Shown: positions 23,801 through 35,163, counted from the stretch's first letter. The stretch: DNA of 64,000 nucleotides from Mya arenaria (GCF_026914265.1 NC_069130.1:12947700-13011699); one strand, 5' to 3'. Notes: generated by a model not told the origin, from the letters alone. Numbers and translations are program-made.

Positions 23801-25863
23801 CTTGGAATTAAGAAGCTAAATTTGAACGCTTTCACAGAGGAGGCCGCAATTCGACATAAAACTTCGTAAAGGCTAAAAAACGTTACATTTCTACCTATGC
23901 ATTCTCTTTAACTAACCCGGACTTTGTTACAGCTTACACCGGAAGAGGAAGAGCGTGGGGGAAAACGGCGCGTGCAGAACAGAATGGCCGCGCGCCGCTT
24001 CCGGGACAAACAGAAAGACAGAGACCACAATTTGCAGAAGGTAAACATGAAAAGCATAAAATTCATTATTTTTAGATTAAACATATATTTGTTATAGCTT
24101 TCAAAAATAGTGCTTTTATAAAAGAATGATAATTTTATTTCGCATTACTTCTGCTTTGAATGTAGCGTCATTAACATCAAGGGAAACGCTACTTGAACTT
24201 ATGACCGCAGGGCTAAATGTGTGTATTTTTATGCGGAAGAAAAGAATAAGCAATTTAAGAAGTAACATTATTCAAGCAGAAAAGTATCTTTATGTGACAA
24301 AGAACCGTTTTTATGCCCCCACAAAGTGGCGGCATATAGGGTTGCCCTTGTCCGTACGTACGTACGTCTGTCTGTCTGTCTGTCTGTACGTACGTACGTC
24401 CCGAAGATTGTTTCCGATCTAATTCTTGAAAACCGTTTGTCCAATCCTCACCAAACTTTAAACACATGTTTGTGACCATAATATCTTGATCAAGTTCGAT
24501 AGTCATGGAAATCGCTTAATGTCATTTAGGAGTTACGGCCCTTTTTTGCCAAAAATACTTCAAAAATATGTTTCCGATCTAATTCTTGAAAACCGTTTGT
24601 CCAATCCTCACCAAACTTTAAACACATGTTTGTGACCATAATATCTTGATCAAGTTCGATAGTCATGGAAATCGCTTTAGTCATTTAGGAGTTACGGCCC
24701 TTTTTGCCAATATACTTCAAAAATATATGTTTCCAATCTAATTCTTGAAAAGTATGTGCCCAATCCTCACCAAACTTTACATACATGATTGTGACCATAA
24801 TATCTTGATCAAGTTCGATAGCCATGGAAATCGCTTTAATCATTTAGGAGTTAGGGCCCTTTATTTCCCAACAATACTTAAAATATATCATCTCGATGTA
24901 AATGAGATGTGGATCCAACAAGTTTTTTCCTGCCTGAATGGCGCCATATAACCTATACAGTCTTGCGATGCCGTAAAACCCAACTCAACTCAACTTATCC
25001 TATATGTGCAGATTATCCTGAATAATCATTATGGCTTATTTTCTGTGACAAAAAATCAAAGTGGGGGCATCCGTGTCCTATGGACACATTTCTAGTTTAA
25101 AGCATCTTTTGCCTATTTGGTATTATTTGAATGCGTTCAGAATAAAACCACAGGAAGTAGGGGGTGTTTGTAAAATTTGTAAAACAAATCACGATAAAAA
25201 TAAATATTTTATCAATTCAAATATTTCTCTAAATAGAATGTGTGTCGTGCATATTCAGATTTCATAGAGAGCTTATCATGGCATGCATGTGTTTAATATG
25301 ATAGTAACTTAATAATAACATTCCATTCTTTTTGTATTAGATTCTTGTATCCAATGTCAGTTTTTGTACATCTCATGATTTTGTACTTAAAATCACGAAA
25401 AGATCTATTCTTAGAAATATATATATATACATATATATGTTTTAACAAAATGCACTTATGATCACGAACGTGGTGGGATCTATGTAACACTCGATACAAT
25501 GCGAAAAATGGCACGCCTACTAATTTAATTATTTAAATGAGGCGGCACCTATGTGCCACACATACATGGTAAATATGTCGGTGATTAAATTAATAATAAT
25601 TGAAAGATTTAAGACATTAATTGTACATAGCGTATAAATAAACATTAACATTTACATGTATACGTCTTGCATCGTTCTCATTTCCATGTTTTCAGGAGTG
25701 TAGTCGACTACAAAGCACTCAGACGGAGTTGAGGTACGAACTGGCGCAGGCGCGAAAGGAAAGGGACGAATTCCGCCAGGCGTTTGATCAACACATGGCC
25801 ATCTGCCCACTACAGTTTTCCATTATTTCCATGCGTCAACCTGAAACTCTTGACAACATGTGA
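17832..25863 (+). CDS. bZIP gene 3, ATF3-like, divergent copy
   Basis: Coding exons are 17832-18221, 23933-24040 (108 bp) and 25696-25863; exon 2 begins at 17769. Together they encode 221 residues. The first ATG used by genes 1, 2 and 4 is lost, so translation should start at the next Met (CCATGGAGG, good context). The N-terminal acidic region and LTPFIKEELKYSIQTKRL are kept. The basic region has ERGGKRR where genes 1 and 4 have ERVVKRR, then NRMAARRFR. The zipper starts at DHNLQK and ECSRLQS, with Ala at one d position. The tail after QHMAICPLQF is read in a shifted frame compared with its paralogues (SIISMRQPETLDNM). Introns are far larger than in the sister genes: intron 2 is 5.7 kb and holds an antisense gene and a MITE. 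The conserved 3' UTR is missing. It is open, but possibly on the way to pseudogenisation. Confidence 0.7.
18462..18497. mobile_element. MITE right-end fragment
   Basis: GTTGTCAAAACGTTCAATC followed by TGTGAGAGTGCAGCT and TTAA is the right terminus of the MITE family. No left end is found nearby, so it is a remnant. Confidence 0.75.
19102..22460 (-). pseudogene. Multi-exon DUF7869-type (transposon-derived) gene, decayed N-terminus
   Basis: An antisense gene lies inside intron 2 of bZIP gene 3. Exons with matching phase and GT-AG sites are 21340-21185 (HYSFDYSQQV, FFKTPRKCGCFGVCCESS), 20783-20634 (LYLLDESVGKGANSVVSM, QNKNN), 20279-20171 (GMWRVMRGLHKEIEF, GHTKFSPDWHF), 19799 to about 19680 (LEEVADTVRKS), and a last exon 19351-19102 (HPGTVFVREYADNQEVAI, KRSWYLFEEIAPLC, stop). 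Upstream, about 21600-22460 holds an acidic stretch, CGCSRHK, a KVVCRD block, GVPLPGRQANYRKEKYLL and VMKPATDLCAKC, but the frame is interrupted several times; for example, a stop replaces the expected Trp in KIWQEL. From memory these blocks match a family common in molluscs and cnidarians carrying DUF7869, thought to derive from transposons. Function is unknown. Confidence 0.6.
22975..23770. mobile_element. MITE with a nested insertion, intron 2 of gene 3
   Basis: The TTAA target duplication (22971-22974, 23771-23774) flanks the inverted ends AGCTGCACTCTCACAGATGG and its inverse. Without the 461-bp insert at 23173-23633 it is about 335 bp, the family length. It is good evidence for the family boundaries. 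Confidence 0.85.
23173..23633. mobile_element. Unclassified 461-bp insertion inside the MITE
   Basis: The MITE consensus TTTTCG-AACGGAAATATG is split here. The insert starts TTTAATTAAGCTACTTAATT and ends CCCCTTATGCAGTTGTTTG plus TTTAAG. It has ATAAAGCTCC near its right end, which could be a polyadenylation signal. No open frame and no clear target duplication are seen. A solo LTR or SINE-like element is possible. Confidence 0.45.
24312..25097. mobile_element. Non-autonomous element with TATGCCCCCAC ends and internal repeats
   Basis: It begins TATGCCCCCACAAAGTGGCG and ends GTGGGGGCATCC plus GTGTCCTATGGACACATTTC. The G/C-rich blocks are inverted relative to each other. Inside are a (GTAC)n/(GTCT)n tract and three direct repeats of about 140 bp (TCCAATCCTCACCAAACTTT in each). 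It lies in intron 3 of gene 3. From memory, repeats with these ends are widespread in bivalves. No protein is encoded. Confidence 0.6.
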
Positions 25864-27036
25864 ACACAGAAACAGATTGAATTTTCTTGATGTTCACCTT
25901 TCCGGAGATCATATCAGAATAGGAAAACTAAAAACCCTAGGAGATCATAATTATAATCATATCCGGGATTTGCAACCAACATTGGCGGAAATCATAATTA
26001 TTATAATCCCGGGGAATTAAATGTCAAGAGATCAAAACAATAAGCTTTTTAGCCACTCACTTTTTCCGTAGATATAAAACTTTCTAATTTTGAATGTATT
26101 TTAATTAGTAGAAAATTAATTTCGATTTGAATATTATAAGTTACGGGGTTAGTAGGTGACCCGATATTGGAAATACGGATCAAAGGAAATCTTATCGCTC
26201 GAACCCGAATATGGCTCCCTGTGCCCCGTATATCCCATGTCGGGTCACCTGCTGACCATGTATCGTATATATCACGTCGCAAACCTGTTGTGTCATCCGC
26301 ACATTTCTACAACAGTATACATAGTGCTGGCAATTTTAAAGTGCCACAGACTGACAGTTTAAGTTTAAATACTTGCTTTTATCAAGAAATCCAGCACTTG
26401 AACAGTTTTCATCAAAAGTTAAAAGAATTGAAAAATAAGAATACTTTTGAAGTTGAAGTAAAATCACATCTCATTGATGGTATGAAGTGTGCAAAATTAG
26501 AACATTTTATTAATTGTGATTCATTTCGATTTTTAGCTTGCATAGTAGTGAACAATTTTTGTCAAATATAGTGTCATACCGTTTTACAGTCAGTAATGTT
26601 ACATTTTTAAGAGGAATTTTAATCTCAGACACTTAATCATACTTTAACTAGTCAAAGTATTTTATTTTAATTGTATAAGAAAACCTTACTTAAACAGCCA
26701 ACATCTAAGAACTTGGCATATATTTATATTTTTCATGAGGAACTCATTGAAAATAAGTTGAATAACTTTAATGGTTTATCCTGTGTAGTTACAGTTTTGA
26801 GTTTTTCAGTAACGTGTGTGTCCAAAATAGTTTTTAATGTTGTAATTTAGTATACATATCATCCCTAACTCTTTGTTAAACATTGTGTGATATAACTATA
26901 TGTGATATTTGGTTTGTTAATATATGTATGACATAATTATATATGCGCGAATAAATCTATCTATCTAAATCTATCTATGTATTTGTCTGTCTATATATCC
27001 GTATATAATTTCTCGAACAATTCCGTGGATAATATT
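25864..27036. other. Intergenic after gene 3
   Basis: No gene is recognised. There is an 11-bp inverted repeat AGGTGACCCGA (26151, inverse near 26239). A chance-looking open frame of 134 codons runs 26167-26571. A region ending AATAAATCTATCTATC (26950) could be the tail of an old LINE or simply a polyadenylation signal plus a TCTA microsatellite. The conserved 3' UTR of the sister genes is absent. Confidence 0.4.
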
Positions 27037-27496
27037 TGACCTAGTCCAGATTTATTTGACCTAGTCCGGAGTTATTTGAGCTAGTCCGGAGTTATTTGAG
27101 CTAGTGCGGAGTTATTTGAGCTAGTCCGGAGTTATTTGAGCTAGTGCGGAGTTGTTTGAGCTAGTCCGGAGTTATTTGAGCTAGTGCGGAGTTATTAGAG
27201 CTAGTCCGGAGTTATTTGAGCTAGTGCGGAGTTATTTGAGCTAGTCCGGAGTTATTTGAGCTAGTGCGGAGTTATTTGAGCTAGTCCGGAGTTATTCGAG
27301 CTAGTCCGAAGTTATTTGAGCTAGTCCGGAGTTATTCGAGCTAGTCCGGAGTTATTTGACCTAGTCCGGAGTTATTTGAGCTAGTCCGGAGTTATTTCAC
27401 CTAGTCCGGAGCTATTTGAGCTAGTCCGAAGTTATTTGAGCTAGTCCGGAGTTATTTGAGCTAGTCCGGAGTTATTCGATCTAGTCCGGAGTTATT
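27037..27496. repeat. 20-bp minisatellite
   Basis: About 22 units of GAGTTATTTGAGCTAGTCCG. In the first half of the array every second unit has GTGCG instead of GTCCG, giving a 40-bp higher-order period. The second half is mostly GTCCG with TTCGAG variants. The period is not a multiple of three and no frame stays open. Confidence 0.92.
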
Positions 27497-28283
27497 TATA
27501 ATCCGCTCAGTTGTATTTTTCCCAGGATATTTTGTTGAGATCTAATTTTTCCCTTGCTTAACATAATCCCGGGTTTAATCTAGACTTAGACTTTTACCGG
27601 AAATGATGTAAGCGATAGTTTTGGAGACCTTTGGTACATGTGTTTTTCTTCACATCGGAGGTTTATTGGAAACGCCTTTTCGCCAATAAATGACGGAGAG
27701 GATTCAAAATCCGATAATGCCGTAAAATGACTAATTTGTTGAATACTCGGTAAAAAGAAGTGGTCAAAGTTTTGGTAAAACATTTTTCGTACTATATGGG
27801 GTAAAGTTTTGAACAAATGTAAAGTCATAATACATCGACTTAAAGGGATTCAGTTTATTTGGGTTAAATGCATTTAATGTGTATAACATTACTCAATAGT
27901 GGATCCAGTTTCGACATCTCTAGGCTAGGCAGTGAACGCATATTGAAATGAATAGTTAACTAAACTGACTATATATATACATGTATAAGGGTTTCAGTTT
28001 TGGTTAATTGCAACATATGGGCATTGAATTACTATATGGGATCTAGTTTTAGTTTTAGTTTTTTAGTTTTTTTTCTAGGCAGTGAAAGCAGGTGTTAATG
28101 TACTGTACAGTTGACTTAACTGACTAGAAGGGATTCAGTTTTGGTAAATTTAATTTTAATGGGATATGGGAATCCAGTTTGATATATTTAAGCTATGGAC
28201 AATGTATCGAAACAAAAAAGTGAACAAAATAGAATCTAGTTTTGGTAAATTTACATATGTATTGTCATATTTTATCGGGCAGT
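27497..28283. other. Intergenic with degenerate tandem repeats
   Basis: Four loose repeats begin at about 27842, 28005, 28128 and 28228 with variants of GGGATTCAGTTTTGGTAAAT. Two share a TAGGCAGTGAA motif. No gene is seen. Confidence 0.45.
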
Positions 28284-31165
28284 TGACGTACGGTGATCTT
28301 ATACCTGTAGTTACACGACGTGTAAACCTGCAGATATACTGCGTGTACGTAAACTGATACCTGTAGCTACACGCCGTGAACATGAACCTATACCTGTAGC
28401 TACACGTACGCGGTTTACGTGAACTTATACCTGTAGCTACACGCCTTAACGCGAACTTATTCCTATAGCTACACGCCGTGTACGTGAACTTATACCTGTA
28501 GCTACACGCTGTGTACGTGAACTTATACCTATAACTACACGCCGTGAACGTGAACCTATACCTGTAGCTACACGCGGTTTAAGTGAACTTATACCTGTAG
28601 CTACACGCCGTGCAGTAGCTACACGCCATGTAAGAGAACTTATTCCTGAAGCTACACGCCGTGTACGTGAACTTATACCTGTAGCTGAACGCCGTGTACG
28701 TCAACTTATACCTGTAGCTGAACGCCGTGTACGTGAACTTATACTAGTATCTACACGCCATGTAAGTGAACTTATTCCTGTAGCTACACGCCGTGTACGT
28801 GAACTCATAACTGTAGCTACACGACGTGTACGTGAACTGATGCCTGTAGCTACCCGCAATGTACGTGAACTTATACCTGTAGCTACACACGGTGTACGTG
28901 AACTTATACCTGTAGCTACACGCCGTTTACGTGAACATATACCTGTAGCTACACGCATTGTACGTGAACTTATACCTGAAGCTACACGCCGTGTGCGTGA
29001 ACTGATACCTGTAGCTACACGCCGTATACGTGAACTTGAACCTGTTGCTACACGCCGTGTAAGTGAACTTATACCTGTAGCTGAACGCCGTGTACGTCAA
29101 CTTATACCTTTAGCTACACGCCGTGTACGTGAACTTATACCAGTATCTACACGCCATGTAAGTGAACTTATTCCTGTAGCTACACGCCGTGTACGTGAAC
29201 TCATAACTGTAGCTACACGACGTGTACGTGAACTGATGCATGTAGCTACCCGCAATGTACGTGAACTTATACCTGTAGCTACACACGGTGTACGTGAACT
29301 TATACCTGTAGCTACACGCCGTTTACGTGAACTTATACCTGTAGCTACACGCATTGTACGTGAACTTATACCTGAAGCTACACGCCGTGTGCGTGAACTT
29401 ATACCTGTAGCTACACTCCGTGTACATGAACTCATACCTGTAGCTACACGCCGTGTACGTGAACTTGAACCTGTTGCTACACGCCGTGTAAGTGAACTTA
29501 TACCTGTAGCTACACGCCGTGTCCGTGAACTTATACCTGTAGCTACACTCCGTGTACGTGAACTTATACCTGTAGCTACACGCCGTGTACGTGAACTTAT
29601 ACCTGTAGCTCCACGCCGTGTACGTGAACTTATACCTGTAGCTACACTCCATGTACGTGAACTTATACCTGTAGCTACACGCCGTGTACGTGAACTTGAA
29701 CCTGTTGCTACACGCCGAGTACGTGAACTTATACCTGTAGCTACACTCCGTGTACGTGAACTTATACCTGTAGCTACACGCCTTGACGTGAACTTATTCC
29801 TGTAGCTAAACGCCGTGTACGTGAACTTATACCTGTAGCTACAAGCCATATATGTGAACTTATTCCTGTAGCTACACGCCAAGTACGTGAACTTATACCT
29901 GTAGCTACACGCCTTGTACGTGAACTGATACCTGTATCTACACGCCGTTTACGTGAACTTATACCTGTAGCTACACGCCGTTTACGTGAACTTATACCTG
30001 TAGCTACACGCCGAGTAAGTGAACTTATTCCTGTAACTACACGCCAAGTAAGTGAACTTATACCTGTAGCTACACGCCAAGTAAGTGAACGTATTCCTGT
30101 AGCTACACGCCATGTAAGTGAACTTATTCCTGTAGCTTCACGCCTTGACGTGAACTTATTCAGGTAGCTACACGCCATGTAAGTGAACTGATACCTGTAG
30201 CTACACGCCTTGACATGAACTTATTCATGTAGCTACACGCCATGTAAGTGAACTTTTACCTGTAGCTACACGCCGTGTAAGTGAACGTATTCCTGTAGCT
30301 ACACGCCATGTAAGTGAACTTATTCCTGTAGCTACACGCCTTGCCGTGAACTTATTTATGTAGCTACTCGCCGTGTCCGTGAACTTATACCTGTAGCTAC
30401 ACGTCGTTTACGTGAACTGATAACCTGTAGCTACACGCCTTGTACGTGAACTGATACCTGTAGCTACACGACGTGTACGTGAACTGATACCTGTAGCTAC
30501 ACGACGTGTACGTGAATTGATAACTGTAGCTTCACGACGTGTACGTGAACTGATACCTGTAGCTACACGCCTTGTACGTAAACTGATACCTGTAGCAGCT
30601 ACACGCCGTTTACGTGAACTGATACCTGTAGCTACACGCCGTTTACGTGAACTGATACCTGTAGCTACACGCCGTTTACGTGAACTGATACCTGCAGCTA
30701 CACGCCTTGTACGTGAACTGATACCTGTAGCTACACGCCTTGTACGTGAACTTATCAATGTAGCTACACGCATTGTACGTGAACTTATACCTGTAGCTAC
30801 AGGAAGGTACGTGAACTTATACCTGTAGCTACACGCCGTTTACGTGAACTTATACCTGTAGCTACACGCCATGTACGTGAACTTATACCTGTAGCTACAC
30901 GCATTGTACGTGAACTTATACCTGTAGCTACACGCCTTGTACGTGAACTTATACCTGTAGCTACACGCCTTGTACGTGAACTGATACCTGTAGCTACACG
31001 CCGTTTACGTGAACTTATACCTGTAGCTACACGCCGTTTACGTGAACTTATACCTGTAGCTAAACGCCATGTACGTGAACTTATACCTGTAGCTACACGC
31101 ATTGTACGTGAACTTATACCTGTAGCTACACGCCTTGTACGTGAACTTATACCTGTAAACGTGTA
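28284..31165. repeat. 33-bp minisatellite upstream of gene 4, about 87 units
   Basis: The same unit as 533-1275, repeated for nearly 2.9 kb and ending about 215 bp before the gene 4 TATA box. Nearly every unit holds ACGTGAAC. Because 33 is a multiple of three, open frames of 100-321 codons appear on both strands (one 11-residue motif, VATRRVRELIP, repeated). These are by-products of the repeat, not genes. Confidence 0.95.
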
Positions 31166-31378
31166 GCTAATACATAAAAAGGGATGAAATACAGTACATG
31201 GCATAACTCGTGTCTCCAGTTCATAACAAAAATTATTGGCCGTTCAATCGTCCATGTTTTCGATTTTTCGTTTAGACAATATTATTTCATATTTAAGGTA
31301 AGTAACTCCGATATATATCAGGTATGATACTATTTTGAGTTTTGTCCCCTTACTCAATGTCATCGATATCGTGATCCG

Positions 31379-31470
31379 ATATAAATAGCCAATTGACCTG
31401 TAAAAAGAAGGACGTTTCAAGTACATGTAATTGTGAAATAGGTCCTCGTTATTTCATCAACGTCTCGAAG
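31379..31470 (+). promoter_or_regulatory. Promoter and leader exon of bZIP gene 4
   Basis: GATATAAATAG at about 31377-31387 is followed by AAGGACGTTTCAAG, the conserved TGTGAAATAGGTCCTCG leader and TTTCATCAACG. The donor follows CTCGAAG (31470, GTAAAT). It is very close to the gene 1 promoter. Confidence 0.65.
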
Positions 31471-31697
31471 GTAAATACACAGTCTAAGAAGCACGTTCTT
31501 ATTCATCATATTAGTAAGTTAATCAGTAATTATAATATATTTTTTTAATAATAATAATACAAATTATAATAAGAATAAGAATAAGAAGAATTATAATAAA
31601 ACGTACCGGTTGGGCCTCATTTCTTAAGTAGTTATATTTTGATATTTAGAAAAACAATTGCTCATGTCTAATTTTACAGCTGTTTTCTTTCAGCTCA

Positions 31698-34431
31698 ATG
31701 ATGCAGTACAAACGGCAGAATTCCAAAATAAACGTTTACGTTACAATGGAAGAACAGCATACGCAGGTTGTTCCGTCAGTGGTACCCACCGTTGTTAGCG
31801 GATTATTTGATATTTCAGAGTCAGATGAAAACAGTGACTATTCAACGTCAGATAATGTTGGACATTGCAGCACAATTAACGCAACTGACATTAGATCTGA
31901 TGCAAGTTCTGTGAACAGTGACGGAAAATACTTAAATTCTAATGGTGCATGTGGATATACAAATACAAGTTATAACTCTGACGTCATTTTGTCAGATTCG
32001 AACAGTGAGGACGCTGATGACGTCTCGCGACGCCAGCTTCAAGAAAACGGATTGACGCCGTTTATTAAAGAGGAACTGAAATATTCAATTCAGACAAAAC
32101 GGTTAAAAGAGGGAAAGCAGGAATTGAAAGTGACATTTAGTCCCCCACCGGAAGATGTGGTATGCATTTGTGTCATTCGGAACACCTCAGCAATTTTCCA
32201 TCGAAAACAACCTCGGATGTATATGACCGCCTGATTATGTCAGAATTCTCTGTATTAAACTACGCTGATGTAGATCGCGTAGTGAGTTCACTACAGCAGT
32301 TAAACCGGATGATTTTACTATGGGGAATTTTAATTATTTATGCAATAGTACACTTCACTGACAATCGATTTGAACTTAGTGAACATAAAATACAAGTTAA
32401 AACGCTAAATTCTGAAGGCTGTAGGCGGATGTGTATTCATAGTATAACATTCCGTTATAGACGGAAGTACGTTCATAGAACGTTGATGTATTTGTTCGGT
32501 AATCTGCAATAATCAAAGCCCGGGCTCCGTGTGGATTGAGAATTTACTGTATATAAAGACCAGTGGACCGCTTTATGGTCAAGTAGGCTTTTCCCTGAAT
32601 GGATTTGTTGCGTCTTTGACGTCGCACGTTACAATTAACTCAAATTATAACTTGAACTTTTACGAACTACTTCTAATGCTGTACCGGCATACATCAGAGG
32701 TTGTTTTCAATGGGAAATAACCGAGGATTTCCGAATAGTATTTCTGTCAAATGGAGCAAAATTAATTAACCACCATTAATTCATTATTTGCGATTCAGAT
32801 ATTGTACATAGTCTATAATTAGACGTTATGTTTTGGAATCATTTTTTCTTTGAGAATTTTGCAATATCAACAATCTTTATTAATAAACCCAAAACACACA
32901 TCAACTGTCGACTTACGAACAGTTTTGACCTATATTATACAATTCATCTATACATAATTATGACAACAAATACAAAACGAAAAATTCGATATTTCCCATT
33001 TTCTAGTCTTAATATGTGAATTCCGTATGTCAGTCGTTTCCGGATTGGTATTTTTTGAATATTTTTACGAGTGTTTCTCGTAGAAACGTGGAAAATCATA
33101 AAGTATTTGAAATCAATTTAAAATGGTTCGACATGTTAAAACATATATTAAAATGTAAAATAAGTTCGTCAGAATTATAAGCAAAATGTAAACCATTTGA
33201 ACTCCTATCTTTCATAGAGTAAGCGGAAAATTCGATGTTAACTTCTTATACGACAAATAACATTTAATGTCTATCCAATACAAATGCATCCTCTTTAACT
33301 AACCCGGATGCTGTTACAGCTTACACCAGAAGAGGAAGAGCGTGTGGTAAAACGGCGCGTGCAGAATAGAATGGCCGCGCGCCGCTTCAGGGACAAACAG
33401 AAAGACAGAGCCCACACATTACAAAAGGTAAATTTGATAAACAATCAATAAATTTTGTTTTTTTTCTAATTAATTATTAATATACATTTTGGTATTACCG
33501 GTACTTACAATAAAACATTGACTTTATAAAAGAATGTTCATTTATTTTCGCATTTCATCTGCTTTGACTGTAGCGTTATTGACCTCGAAGTACTGCTTCT
33601 TAAAAACCGTAGGGCTAAATTAATGTGTTGGATTTTTATGCGGTAAAAAAGCCTTAACATCAAACATATTTTAAATAGCAACATAAATCGACATGACAAT
33701 GAACCAGTTTTGAACAAAAACCTTTTCTGTTTTCGATATTATCGGAATGCTTCCATGAAATAGGACTGGTGTTTGTATTGTTGGAAATCACGTTGAAGCG
33801 AAATGTTCATTCATGGAAAACCCAAATCAATCCTTAATTTAAATAGTACTCAAATTCAAAGGTGTGTCGTGTCGATTAAGTTTCTATTGTCTGCTTATCA
33901 GAGCATGCATGTTACACGATGCATGTTAAGGCGTGCTCATAAAATGAGAGTAACTTTATTATTCATTCTGTTGCTTGTAAATTGTGTACGAATTTATAGT
34001 TCACCTTATCGTGTCCAAAAAATGGAACAAACTATTAATTGAACAAAGATTAGAATATATATATATGTATGAATGTATTTGTTTTATCACTTTAAATACA
34101 TATAAAAATAAAATCACAGGCATACAGTAGGTTATGATATCACGTGACATGTCCATGAAGTAATTGATACTAATTATAACAATGTACACATAAAATACCC
34201 ATTGCATAATAATATACATGGATTTGTATTTGTTTTCGCCTATATCTTATGAAATAATTTCCATGTTTTCAGGAGTGTCATAGACTAGAAAGCATTCAGA
34301 CAGATTTGAGGTACGAACTGGCGCAGGTACGAAAAGAAAGGGACGAATTCCGCCAGGCGCTTGATAAACACATGGCCGTCTGCCCGCTACAGTTTCCCGC
34401 GCTTTTCTATGCTTCAACTTCGAACGCTTGA
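31698..34431 (+). CDS. ATF3-like: bZIP gene 4, ATF3-like transcription factor, intact
   Basis: Coding exons are 31698-32159, 33320-33427 and 34273-34431, all joined in phase 0. They encode 242 residues (154+36+52), longer than human ATF3 (181). Two ATGs are adjacent; the first is used here. Residues 1-120 are Ser/Asp-rich. Near 122-139 lies LTPFIKEELKYSIQTKRL, which matches the ATF3 segment LTPFVKEELRFAIQNKHL and contains IKEE, a SUMO-type site. Exon 3 carries EEEERVVKRRVQNRMAARRFR, with Phe where ATF3 has Cys. The zipper runs LQKECHRLESIQTDL and on to LDKHMAVCPL; the final His-x3-Cys is shared with ATF3, Fos and BATF. A nuclear AP-1-like factor acting as a dimer is expected. It is the only gene of the unit seen once here. 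Confidence 0.85.
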
Positions 34432-35163
34432 CATGTGAACGCTGTCAACTATTATTAGAAACAGATGTCAACATTTTACCTCGAAGCAGCTGATGACAGG
34501 AACACGTCTTCACGGTTTTCCCTGAAATTGCATTCGGGAGTTACAAAAAAGATATTGTTTTCGATGTCCCGACATACACCAGTCATCTGCTTTTTACCTA
34601 TTTTTCTCATCTTTTGAGATACGTCGGTATTCAGGAAATTCGTGTAGACAAAATGGCGACGGTTTCAGTCAGTGAAAAAAGGATATTCAAACACACTCTA
34701 CTTCAAATGAATACTGAACATATATATATATTTATATCCCGACGACCTACCTTACCTGTGTATTATGGTTGTGAAATAAGTAAACAAACATTTATAAACG
34801 TTTCGAAACTGAAATATACAAAATGTTTTATAATGTTGACCTGCCCAGCCTTTTAGTGATTACATGATGAATGAATTAGTCATTAACTTAGTCAAATTTA
34901 TTTCCAAATTAACATATAAAATCAAATTACTATGTATTGTTAAGAAAAGAAACGGCATGTTGAGAATGTTGAATATATATTCGCCATATCATTTGTTAGT
35001 ACACATGTATTTAAAATCGGCATCATTTCTACTTTGTTAACGCACAGATATGTTCGCCATATCATTTGAAAGTATTTAAAACTGGCATTATTTCTACTTT
35101 GTTAACGCAAAATTATACAAACGCGCTTATTTATGTATTGTTGTTACACTTTTTCAAAATAAA
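34432..35163 (+). promoter_or_regulatory. 3' UTR of gene 4 with AU-rich element
   Basis: It shares the ATTCGCCATATCATTTG block, in two copies, with gene 1. It ends with TTATTTATGTATTG (35127-35140) and AATAAA (35158-35163). The ATTTA content is lower than in genes 1 and 2. Confidence 0.5.

Noticed and set aside
26167-26571. 134-codon open frame after gene 3
   Set aside because: No recognisable domain, AT-rich composition like non-coding DNA, and a rival frame overlaps it. It is kept only as a note under intergenic sequence.
28840-29805. 321-codon open frame on the + strand
   Set aside because: It is an 11-residue repeat caused by a 33-bp satellite. The minus strand is equally open, and there is no start context, splice signal or domain.
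28284-31165. CRISPR-like array
   Set aside because: The repeats are contiguous with no unique spacers, and the genome is eukaryotic.
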